Shown piece by piece: positions 48,201 to 53,128 of a stretch of 64,000 nucleotides of DNA. The position numbers and the translations under genes were made by a program. Source of the stretch: Saturnia japonica (Eukaryota > Arthropoda > Insecta > Lepidoptera > Saturniidae); contig CM065318.1 in NCBI GenBank assembly GCA_033032175.1, positions 12,462,001 to 12,526,000 on the forward strand. Reading direction: 5' to 3'. Within the stretch, counting starts at the first letter, position 1; each line of letters opens with the position of its first letter. The notes under the pieces are model-generated. The model saw only the letters and a list, made by a program, of their open reading frames with translations, did no database searches and was not told where the DNA came from.

Positions 48201-50185
48201 GAGAAATGTCTCTTTAAGACTCTGCCATGTTCTGATTGTTAACTAAAATAAAATTTTAACAAATGTATTTAAATTAAATATTAGTAAATATTTATTTGAA
48301 ATATTTTAGTTTATTGCTTTATTTTATAAGTACAATAACAGACTTGAGTCTATAACACATACATATACAAATTTGTGATGATGATAATAAAAATCCATTA
48401 ATACAATTATGGGTTTTCTTTGTAATTTTGGAATAAATTCCATAATAAATTTATCATTTCATGGATATAAACAGAAAATAACTTTGGTTACATTATCTTT
48501 GCTTTTTACTTTAATAGACTTATTTAACAGTTTATAATTTATTAGTAAGATAATGGTTCATCTCATCTCTATTTTACATAAATTAATGGAAATTAAAAAA
48601 CTGAGAATGTTATTCAACTAAGAAAATAATTCAAACTCCAACACGGTTTGACCAATTATCATAAAAATTGGTAAATTTAAGTGTTTTTATAGAGAAGGTT
48701 ATTAAGAAATCCCTGAACATGGTAGATGGTCCTGTGGTTGAGTTATTGACTACTGGAAAGAGCAGAAAAACATCTGTGGTTTACTTAATCTATATATTTA
48801 ATCCAGATAGTGAGCTAATAAAGCATTACATTACATTGTTTTTTACTTAAACTTGAGTGACTTGATTTTGTAATGGACCTCTTAACACCTTTAAATGATC
48901 ATATGCCTAAATAAGAACAGACATTTTAAGATAAATAACCTCTATTAGGATTAAAATTAATGTTACAGTTGTTTCTTATTACATAACTTGATTAAAGACT
49001 TCTTTCTTAAGTATTTGAATCCTATAATTATTATGAAATTATATATTTGTAAAATTGAATATAATTATTTTGTCATAATTATTAATTGTACTAAAATTTT
49101 CTGTTATTAAAATGTTTGATTTATTAAAAAATAAAGCAATTTTCCCTACAATAAAAAAAAAGTTTATTTAGAACATCCATACCGAAGTATTTGCATAATT
49201 CATCCACATTTTCCTGCCCTTTATTTCAGTGTAATATTTATTTTCAGTCAAATACTCCACTATACTCTTCATCTCTTTCATTGTATATGGTCTCCTAAAA
49301 AAAATTAAGTTAAGCATGTATACCTTTGATAGCTATTACAAGCTATAAGCTAATATATACAATAGTATTATGATCTTCACATGCCTTGTGAAATTAAGTA
49401 TAATAAGTACCCTAAGGCCCAAAGTTACATGATAGATGGACAGAGTGATAACCATGTAAGTAAATAATTTTGATGAAAAATATTTCATCATATCTTAAAT
49501 AATAACAAGACAATTTTTTTCAAAAAAGAAAACCAATTTCAATGACTTTGAAGAGTTCCCTGATGTATTTTCAAAGTTAAAATTCCAAGGTCAATGAAAA
49601 TAAAAAGAAACTACCCTCAAGGTATCCAATAAAACAAGAATCATCCAACTTGGATCATAAAAAAAAGTTATGGTTAAATATCTATTTTAAAAGTCTTTTT
49701 TGAAGTCAAGATATCTGAGATTGTAAAAAATCATTTATCAACTTCAAAAAGGAGGTTATCAATTACAATTAAATTTTAATTTTATTATCATTAACAACAA
49801 CTCATTAAGTTTTTTATTTATATAAGTTTATTATTTATATGACCCTTTACCTCAAATTTGTCTATATGACAATATTTGAATTATTTATGTAAATTTTTTT
49901 TGAAAATACGCATTAATTTCTGATACTACTACAAATAGGTTTTCTAAAGTTTAAATCATTTCCAATTGACGACAAAAAAATTATAATTTCCAAAGTTTTC
50001 TTACATTTTGTTGTTACAGATTCTATGTTGATGAACTTGTATCAAAATTTGCCAGCCGTATTCAATTCTTTATGGACTAAGCATACATCAAATTACAAGT
50101 ATACGACCGCTTCAAATGTTTATTGTAACTTTTTTCTAATAAATGCTATAACCGCCACTGCACAGAAACGAACTTACCCGGACAT
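17873..50185 (-). CDS. RAP1/TERF2IP-type Myb-domain protein, 17 exons, 1,589 aa
   Basis: Exons (minus): 50185-50178, 49294-49183, 48242-48127, 48004-47934, 47864-46437, 46331-46265, 39194-39090, 37104-36974, 36004-35884, 33144-33080, 29739-29660, 28994-28811, 28126-28018, 26742-26558, 24638-24461, 20379-18935, 18237-17873. Every intron is GT-AG, all phases match, and the exon lengths sum to 4,770 nt with no internal stop. Residues 3-70 resemble the RAP1-type Myb domain, with GRPYTMKEMKSIVEYL and LTIRTWQSLKETFLKRIL; compare TWQSLK..YLK in RAP1. The rest is acidic, Asn/Ser-rich and disordered, with basic patches (about 585-600, 625-635, 865-880, 1018-1038) and a short coiled coil (about 688-720). 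A nuclear chromatin or telomere role is inferred from the Myb domain only. No BRCT or RAP1 C-terminal domain was seen. Weakest joints: donors GTTCGT (39089) and GTTTGT (26557), and the 7-kb intron between 46265 and 39194; the alternative is two genes. Confidence 0.85.
18238..18934. other. Intron 16 of the RAP1-like gene
   Basis: AT-rich; no element boundaries or conserved elements recognised. Confidence 0.4.
18935..20379 (-). CDS. RAP1-like gene, exon 16
   Basis: 1,445 bases, acceptor TTAACAG and donor C|GTAAGT. Opens with SPDSLSRISESTQGYHESDN and a strongly basic run (RLKKRKKLSTIVRRTKRRRS), a likely bipartite nuclear localisation signal, followed by disordered Asn/Ser/Glu-rich sequence and the acidic, hydrophobic patch DDGQDFNLDDFLRIEKD near its end. 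Confidence 0.87.
20525..20805 (+). repeat. Dispersed repeat family B, plus copy
   Basis: Diverged copy of 3245-3505 and 5470-5735 in the opposite orientation: TACTCGCCAATCATTTTGGA..TTTAGGTATCAACGGGAAGT..GCACTGTGTATTAGTG. Lies in intron 15 of the RAP1-like gene. Confidence 0.55.
20806..21469. other. Intron 15: nothing recognised
   Basis: AT-rich intronic sequence without an obvious element. Confidence 0.35.
21470..21560 (+). mobile_element. hAT-like terminal fragment
   Basis: CAGTGGTAGTCAACCTGGTC followed by a CCACCAGGGGGAGGCC-type hairpin resembles one end of hAT elements. No second end could be found. Confidence 0.4.
21683..21708. repeat. AT dinucleotide microsatellite
   Basis: (AT)n run of about 10 units. 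Confidence 0.8.
21902..22418 (-). mobile_element. TIR element with PIF/Harbinger-like peptide remnant
   Basis: GC-rich island in an AT-rich intron. The ends are imperfect inverted repeats of about 29 bp (GAGACACGTCTGCGGAACGT left, reading GCGACACATCTGCCGAAGGT on the opposite strand at the right). Inside, on the minus strand, 22226-22035 encodes MPRKMDFITILAIIERLEEE, which resembles the N terminus of Harbinger-type nucleases. I infer a deletion derivative. The TSD could not be fixed. Confidence 0.5.
22426..24460. other. Rest of intron 15: no gene seen
   Basis: AT-rich. The minus-strand frames at 23129-23362 and 23806-24009 have no motif or splice support. 24230-24310 contains ATCGATAAT..ATAATCGATAATCG phrases only. 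Confidence 0.4.
24461..33144 (-). CDS. RAP1-like gene, exons 10-15
   Basis: Six small exons: 33144-33080, 29739-29660, 28994-28811, 28126-28018, 26742-26558, 24638-24461, each bounded by AG and GT and in phase. Notable pieces are the structured-looking NWPQINTVLEQVVNIFHKEY, a Lys/Glu helix VRKKVDNIEKEIFQEIAERD, the basic patch KRPRRSRRISS, and TTYVIQTRTRSK. Exon 26742-26558 has an internal GTAAGT after 62 bases that could serve as an alternative donor. Confidence 0.82.
24718..25797. mobile_element. About 1.08-kb TIR element with internal palindrome
   Basis: Terminal segments are inverted copies: 24741-24792 (CTAACACATGACGGTTTTAG..ACAAAATGACGGCC) against 25755-25704 (ACAACACAGGACTGTTTTAG..ACAAAATGGCGGCC). 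Outer ends TTCGGCTG and TTCGGCCG suggest the true termini. Inside, 24873-24904 and 24968-25002 form a second inverted pair around TGGTGATTA with a 63-base GC-rich loop. No coding frame; non-autonomous. Confidence 0.6.
26055..26490 (+). repeat. RTE-like repeat tail, copy 1
   Basis: Begins GTGTCCGCGGTTTCGCCCAC and ends AAAGTCCCGTCAAAATCAGA..CCGTTTCGGAGATTACC..GACAGACACACAAAC, a typical lepidopteran LINE 3' region. It shares its end with 26930-27155. Confidence 0.55.
26930..27155 (+). repeat. RTE-like repeat tail, copy 2
   Basis: Starts TAGCTGTGACCGAGGCTTCG and ends AAAGTCCCGTCAAAATCGGA..CCGTTTCGGAGATTACC. Shorter relative of 26055-26490; both are in intron 13/14 of the RAP1-like gene. Confidence 0.55.
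27462..27821 (-). pseudogene. LINE-associated C-terminal polypeptide fragment
   Basis: Encodes MLQGIGKLRRNERRMTKQIY, GIVGRGRPRRTFIDEIGDVL, NRRVCMKRLMNVEEAKEVCQ and RSRWKDVVSAYPVGK, the C-terminal sequence that accompanies many lepidopteran LINE copies. No RT domain remains upstream. It lies in an intron of the RAP1-like gene in the same orientation, so it could be mistaken for an exon, but no phase-matched splice sites bound it. Confidence 0.65.
28285..28547. mobile_element. Fold-back MITE with TA duplication
   Basis: 263 bp between TA dinucleotides (28283-28284, 28548-28549). Ends CAACTGAGGTCACGAGAAGC and, on the other strand, CAATTGAGACCACGAGAACC. The inverted similarity continues through most of each half (CTATAAATTGACATTTCC..CTTTTGTAAAACCACAAT), so it can fold on itself almost entirely. 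Size and TA target suggest a mariner-derived MITE. Confidence 0.7.
29100..29310 (+). repeat. LINE 3' tail remnant
   Basis: Contains CGTTCGGTAGTTTTTGAGTT and CAGACAGACGCAGCGAGGGA, the closing motif of common lepidopteran RTE-like repeats. Inside the intron between exons 11 and 12. Confidence 0.5.
29480..29560 (+). repeat. Short repeat tail
   Basis: GGGATGAAAATAACTGCGTA..GCGTGCAGAGCCGCAAGGCACCGCTAGT matches 35495-35560; end of a non-autonomous repeat. Confidence 0.45.
30249..30970 (+). pseudogene. Internally deleted IS630-like DDE transposase remnant
   Basis: The N-terminal helix-turn-helix part reads KIRNYFEAEYQNGGPLLPLS and AAALGISEPTVSASYAEEK (30330-30480). After a frame change come PTLKKLVVSLRECGLFLRQK and KRKILMERHDIAMARCEFLS with EAKKISDW (to about 30780). 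The next recognisable piece is the C terminus, AENWEKIVRRTQNIIASDRE and INVGESSSSNSDDSSDFD with TAA. In intact insect relatives the catalytic Asp/Glu residues lie between these two parts; here that segment is deleted. Confidence 0.6.
30971..31847. other. Intron 10, left part
   Basis: A LINE-like tail (CTCGGTTCAACCGTTTGTGA..GACACGACACACAGATACACA..TTCCGTTGGGGGTTAAAAA) occupies 31590-31712. The rest is AT-rich with no motif. Confidence 0.45.
31856..32073. mobile_element. hAT-type MITE with 8-bp TSD
   Basis: 218 bp flanked on both sides by AGTTAGGG (31848-31855 and 32074-32081). The ends CAGTGGTCGGCAAA and CAGTGGTTGGCAAA (inverted) differ at one base. It carries GCCAAAGAGCCA at both subterminal positions. 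The 8-bp duplication and CAGTGG start identify it as hAT. Confidence 0.88.
32165..32690 (-). repeat. Family A repeat, third long copy
   Basis: Reverse complement of the 40990-41710 family: GCCCACGCCCACG..ACGGGCGG, GTGTGAAGCCCTTGAGTCTG, CTCCCAGGAGGCAGGG, GCAATCGCGGCAAC. It lacks the A-rich 3' end, being cut near 32685 by or next to a SINE copy. Confidence 0.6.
32735..32935 (+). repeat. SINE body, B box missing
   Basis: AAAACATCGTGATGAAACTA, GCTAGCTACCAACCTCAAG and GCTGCACTTGAGAGCCG match the SINE at 16630-16872 in inverted orientation. Confidence 0.55.
33145..34036. other. Intron 9, right part: no gene
   Basis: ACTAGCTTGCCCGGCAGACG at 33229-33248 starts a short repeat fragment. The minus-strand frame at 33429-33620 has no splice or domain support. 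Confidence 0.4.
34037..35318 (+). mobile_element. 1.28-kb TIR element with a residual coding exon
   Basis: Inverted ends of about 30 bp (GAGGCATATAAAATCAAACC left; GAGGCGTATAAAAACAAACC read inward from the right) and a possible 4-bp duplication AAAT (34033-34036, 35319-35322). Interior phrases such as ATATCAAAGACGGC and CGGCAATCTCCAA recur near both ends (34150-34220, 35040-35130), giving subterminal repeats. Superfamily unclear. Confidence 0.65.
34400..34494 (+). CDS. Small exon-like frame inside the TIR element
   Basis: ATG at 34400 opens 31 codons of very basic sequence (MERTASPCTTKYTRKRKAEP, then DKSKKNVTKKT) ending in CTCG|GTAAAT, a possible splice donor. It may be the first exon of the protein of an autonomous parent element. 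Not recognised. Confidence 0.3.
35319..35883. other. Intron 9 segment left of exon 9
   Basis: Repeat tail at 35495-35560 (GCATGCGGAGCCGAGGGGCACC..TAGT). Otherwise nothing recognised. Confidence 0.4.
35884..39194 (-). CDS. RAP1-like gene, exons 7-9: unknown motif and coiled coil
   Basis: Exons 39194-39090, 37104-36974 and 36004-35884. They encode SDSSEWTSQTDSDAY, the basic RGRRHRHTKK, then the least biased part of the protein, GGLFVMYGKRIYPIVKDGKI..NYLTY, then WKLKYEEEKKKTEELEKI, a short coiled coil. The GGLFVMYGKRIYP segment looks folded and conserved-like, but I do not recognise it. An ATG in the first of these exons (39187) could be an alternative start if the 46-50 kb exons formed a separate gene. 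Confidence 0.7.
36440..36745 (+). repeat. Dispersed repeat ending in ACGGAACCCTAAAAA
   Basis: Ends TTGAGGTACGGAACCCTAAA, a widespread lepidopteran repeat terminus. No coding content. Confidence 0.45.
37190..37410 (+). repeat. LINE 3' region fragment
   Basis: Contains GGTTGTGGGATTGGTTACCC and TTACCATCAAGTGGGTTATA..CCTGCTTGTTGCC, typical of 3' ends of LINE copies in moths. No frame survives. Confidence 0.45.
37900..38830 (+). mobile_element. LTR-retrotransposon remnant, BEL-like leader and gag start
   Basis: AATAAACACGGAATAAAACG (38445-38465) followed by CTCTCTTTACGG..GGGGCCGTATTGGG looks like an LTR R/U5 region with its poly(A) signal. Beyond it, 38700-38790 encodes MVSTRRASGATKRPSKPGK, similar to the opening of BEL/Pao gag proteins, and then coding similarity ends. 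I infer a solo or truncated LTR element in intron 7. Boundaries are uncertain. Confidence 0.4.
39563..39662 (+). repeat. Family A repeat, short 3'-end copy
   Basis: CTGACTATACTGTTAGCGTT..GCCTCTGTTGGCTTTTACAG: the last 100 bp of family A only, consistent with 5' truncation on insertion. Confidence 0.55.
40167..40810 (+). repeat. Dispersed repeat family C, copy 2
   Basis: TAGCTGTGCCCCTCGGTTCC to TTTAAACAAACAAAC..CTCGTCCGCTTTACTAAATT; full-length partner of 12695-13345, nested in the hAT element. Confidence 0.6.
40985..41715 (+). repeat. Family A repeat, longest copy
   Basis: From TTTCTTTCTCAATGACTATACTG to about GGTGAAGATATTCGCGACCG. Contains AATTCCCTACCTATAG, CTGCCTCCTGGGAG, CGTAAAAAAAGAAAAAAAAAG and GACGTGTCGGGTTTGCGGGA. 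The plus-strand frame at 41421-41729 is GC-driven, not a gene. Nested in the hAT element. Confidence 0.6.
41740..43940. other. hAT interior left of the transposase: repeat fragments
   Basis: LINE/SINE-like fragments at 42130-42340 (AAAATTCATCAAATTTGGTT..GACAGAGTTACTTTCGCATT) and 42960-43125 (CAGTTAAGCCGTTTCTGAGATTAGCG-type tail), a (CT)n run at 42430-42455, and (AT)n at 43813-43830. No gene. Much of this could be later insertions. Confidence 0.45.
43945..45670 (+). pseudogene. hAT (ZBED/SCAND3-like) transposase, decayed
   Basis: The zinc-finger N terminus reads CLLCNRVLCNDSMKPSKLED followed by HLKRCYPDK (43995-44090). The core runs VEEVLKTILHKSPFDVVKRI, FLCNYLQTTHFSIQLHESTL and FTEEETHEELLFAKALETDT up to a frame break at 44683. 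It resumes at 44761 (LHKSLQFVINAVNKIRSNAL, EVRWLSKGECLTRF), then carries TAA and TGA stops. The C-terminal dimerisation region is FWLQAEIPDKHPGLWGIARK with SSYLVEKSFSVVTKLLTKK (45420-45570). Family transposases are about 600-650 residues; several stops and frameshifts make this an old pseudogene. Confidence 0.85.
45847..45909. repeat. Strong hairpin, 26-bp arms
   Basis: Arms 45847-45872 and 45884-45909 (TAAGGCACGCGCGTCCCCAG.. against TAAGGCAAGCGCGTCCTCAG.. inverted) match at 24 of 26 positions around an 11-base AT loop. GC-rich against an AT-rich background, 170 bp inside the right end of the hAT element. Confidence 0.85.
46437..47864 (-). CDS. RAP1-like gene, large acidic exon
   Basis: 1,428 bases encoding 475 residues of low-complexity, Glu/Asn/Ser-rich sequence with acidic clusters (FASESESSDREP) and basic clusters (RPIRKRATSE, DNKKKRISTKMKG). 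Acceptor TTTTAG, donor GTAAGTT. No enzyme motif. The antisense strand is also open for 221 codons, which is a composition effect. Confidence 0.85.
48127..49294 (-). CDS. RAP1-like gene, the two Myb-domain exons
   Basis: Exon 49294-49183 encodes the first half of the fold (RPYTMKEMKSIVEYLTENKY..GRKMWMNYANTS) and exon 48242-48127 the recognition-helix half (TIRTWQSLKETFLKRILPDI). The intron falls between Myb helices. Conserved tryptophans MW and TW are at the expected spacing. Confidence 0.85.
48243..49182. other. Intron 2 of the RAP1-like gene
   Basis: AT-rich. A repeat fragment at 48690-48760 shares wording with 6510-6560. No other feature. Confidence 0.4.
49295..50177. other. Intron 1 of the RAP1-like gene
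   Basis: AT-rich, no element recognised. The plus-strand frame at 50025-50243 overlaps exon 1 antisense and is not supported. Confidence 0.4.
50178..50185 (-). CDS. RAP1-like gene, start-codon exon
   Basis: Only 8 coding bases, ATGTCCGG, preceded by CCAAA and followed by the strong donor GTAAGTT. Chosen because its phase joins exactly to the Myb exon at 49294, which has no start codon at its 5' edge, and because the start context is good. Confidence 0.72.
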
Positions 50186-50926
50186 TTTGGAGGTTAGAGG
50201 TATTGTTATTATTCCAATTCTGCTGATAGTCACCAAAAATTAAAAAGACTTGAAAATACTTTCATTTCAATTGAACAAAGAACAGTATTTGAACTATAAA
50301 TATATCTGTACTATGTAGAACCAAATCCCCTTCGGCGCTTACGTTTTTGACTTTTTGTCGTATCACAGATTCTTTGCGTTCTAATTTGGCGTTTCGTTCA
50401 GAAACACTTTTATGTTTTAAGAACCAGTTCTTGTAATGGCCGCTCCAAACTCACACGCGCCGTGAAGTTTATCTCTGCCGTGAAGTCCTCCGCTAAGAGC
50501 AGAGATAAATAAACTAAGAGTAGAGTATATAATATTAATGCCCTGTGGTCGAGTACACGCCAGTGCTGCCAACTCGCAGTCATAAATGGGTTCGTGAATT
50601 ACTAGTTTATGTAGCCCTGCACTAAACAAGTGTGATTAAAGAAGCGCTAGATTATAATTCTATTTTTAAATTAGGAGTTAAATGGACACGTTCCACTTTA
50701 CTGGCCTACGACAACCAATTTTTTTGATTGACCAAAAAATTAGTGAATATAGATATATGTATTTTAGTTTTCGTAATTTCGAGTACCTCTCGTTTACGTT
50801 CTGAAAACAATGAGTTTATGTATTTATAGCGAAAGGCACGGTATTGGAATTACAACTGTAACTAAAACACAGTAAACCACTACAGCGTATCGTCCGCGCA
50901 CTACCTTCACTTTTCACTTTTTTTTT
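50186..50926 (-). promoter_or_regulatory. Upstream region of the RAP1-like gene
   Basis: 5' flank of the start-codon exon. No TATA box at a convincing distance. A minus-strand open stretch at 50445-50350 (KNWFLKHKSVSERNAKLERK) ending near AAAAAC|GTAAGC is open but has an upstream TGA and no ATG, so I do not call it an exon. Confidence 0.3.
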
Positions 50927-51045
50927 TTGAACTGACTACACTGTTAGCCTTAGGGGCCCTATCCAAAAAAAACAGAGCCGCTGCGGCTTTTACTGCTTCA
51001 CTGAACTTGGGGGCGAGCGCTTAGGGCACTCAGCCGCGATCTCTA
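50927..51045 (+). repeat. Family A repeat, short 3'-end copy with T tract
   Basis: TTTTTTTTTGAACTGACTAC..GGGGCCCTATCC..CGCTTAGGGCACTCAGCCGCG: the same terminal part as 690-830. Confidence 0.6.
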
Positions 51046-51139
51046 CACTGTTCCTGTTTTTGCTTTTATACTTTTTTTTTCCCTTAATATTTCTATACCA
51101 CCAAAATCCGTTTAACAGTGCGTTTTCGGTCTAAATTCA

Positions 51140-51754
51140 TTCTGCAAAATGTAAGTTAGTCACGCTATCTATACATAGTTTTAAACTGATGATGTTTAGA
51201 CTTTGTTGAATCGGAAGTTAGCCTCGCCATCTATACATAGTTTCAATAAACGGAAGTTGTGATGTTTTTAAGATTGAGTAACCTTACATTCGACCATCCT
51301 GACAACGTGTATGTCTTGAACCAATCAATTCTCAAGAACTCAGTAATCACGTATTTATGGTCAAGGTGCGAACCAGTCAATTCTCGCTTATCAATACCGT
51401 CTTGAACCAATCAGTTCTCAAGAACTCAGTAATCACGTATTTATGGTCAAGGTGCGAACCAGTCAATTCTCGCCTTGGAAAAAAAAAGTTAATACAACTA
51501 ACAAAGTTTCAAAGTTTTCTAATAAGTAAATCATTATTAAAGTTCACATATAACAAGGTGGCGAACCAATAAATTCTCGCTCTTTAAAAAAAAAGTTTAC
51601 ACAAATCAAATACTTAAATTAACGATAGCTTAAATAAATCATTTAGCTAAATACTTCAATTTAAGTTTTGACATCAATCACATTTGATAAACAGTTTTTC
51701 TAACATAAATAATCATCCATAAAGTTTACATATTATAAAATTCATTCACTATCA
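51140..51754 (-). repeat. Probable 3' LTR region of Gypsy-1, with tandem units
   Basis: Non-coding sequence directly after the integrase end of Gypsy-1. It holds two 74-bp copies of TCTTGAACCAATCA..CAGTCAATTCTCGC (51314-51387 and 51400-51473, period 86) and a third partial match near 51560, plus a doubled TCTATACATAGTTT motif (51168, 51230). The matching 5' LTR was not found, so the LTR call is by position. Confidence 0.4.
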
Positions 51755-53128
51755 GTTTCATTATTATTAAGCTCAAGTGAAGTGATATGTATCCATGGTT
51801 GTATCCGGTCTGCAGAAATAGTAGATTTGCGTATATTCCTCGTTCCTTCGAATCCTGGAATCGCGGCAACCCTATAGCCGTCATTGCCTAATACATACTT
51901 TTACAACTCTAACGGGACCTTCATATGAAGGCATAAGTTTAGTACTTTTGCCCTCATTATTAAAAGATGATTTTAATATTTTTACTAATTCACTCTTTTT
52001 ATATGTTCGTGCTGGTTTTCTATATTTCATAATATTGTTTTTGTTTTTCTTGTTTTTTGTCTATCTTTTCTTTTACTCCTTTACGTGTTTCAATCAGACT
52101 AGCTGTTACACTAGGTAATATTATAATTTCGTTCAGAGCTGGGTTCACCTCACTGTTCATATTTACTCCAAACATTACTTCCGAAGGTGTTTTACCCGTG
52201 GTTTTTTGTACAGAGTTATTCAGACCCCATTGAATTATACCCAGGTTTTTATCCCACTTTCTTTCGTCATTTATCAAGTTTTGCGCCGTCAGTTAGTTTA
52301 GAATGGTACGGTTATACCGTTCCACTTGGCCGTTTGACCTCGGACTTGCTATTGAATTCAAAACATGTTTGATTCCCCTGTTCTGACAAAAATCTTTGAA
52401 TAATTTAGACGTAAAATAGCTACCACGGTCACTTATCAGCCTATCCGGATTGTGGAAAATAGAAAATACCTCCTCTAGTATACTAATCACACTTTGGGTC
52501 TTCGTATTCTTTACAGGTTTAACAAACACAAATTTCGTAAAAGAGTCTACAATTACTAAAATATGTGTATGCCCATGCATAGATTTTATGAATGGGCCGA
52601 CATGATCAAGGTGAAGAGTATGAAAAGGTAAGTCTGCCTTTGGGATAGGGTGTAGTAGTCCTTCTTGCTTATTTTTTTGCATAAGCGCACTCAATGCATG
52701 CTCCTACATATGTTTTTACGAAAAGTGTCATTTTTGTAAACCAGTAATTCCTCTTTATCCGTTCTAAAGTTTTTCCAAACCCCAGGTGCCCGATGTTGTT
52801 ATGATTCATTCTGCATAATTGCCAGCGAGCGCCCTATGGTACCACCCAACGAGCTACGTTCTTTTCTTCGTCTATATACCGCAATAGTTTGTTGTCACGA
52901 ATTACAAAACTGTCTTTGATATATTGGAGTTCTTTCGCATATGTATTACTGGTAAGAATGTCTCGGATTCTATTTAGCTCTGTATCACTTAATTGAAGTG
53001 TCAATAGCCAATCTTCGTCACTTATAATGAGTACAGTGGGTAATTGCTCACGGTTATCTCCAGCCGATACAGGGTTTCGGGACAGTGCATCGACGTGTGC
53101 CATTTTGGTGCCTGCTCTATATTCTATG
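51755..53128 (-). pseudogene. Gypsy-1 integrase and end of RNase H
   Basis: Begins with EYRAGTKMAHVDALSRNP, the usual end of gypsy RNase H. A zinc-binding region around 52850-52720 is in broken frames. The core at 52694-52293 has HLDHVGPF (first Asp), SDRGSYFTS (second Asp) and SNGQVERYN (Glu), so the DDE triad is complete. WDKNLGIIQWGLNNSVQKTT and TGKTPSEVMFG follow (52277-52020). A GPF/Y-like tail with GYRVAAIPGF and DRIQPWI ends near 51760. Frameshifts near 52834, 52700, 52285 and 51895. Confidence 0.85.

Noticed and set aside
50025..50243. Plus-strand frame after TTGTTACAG, resembling an exon
   Set aside because: It overlaps exon 1 of the RAP1-like gene antisense, has no recognisable motif, and no partner exon was found on the plus strand.
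50350..50445. Minus-strand Lys/Arg-rich open stretch ending near GTAAGC
   Set aside because: No ATG and a TGA just upstream; the following start-codon exon at 50185 already supplies the N terminus in phase.
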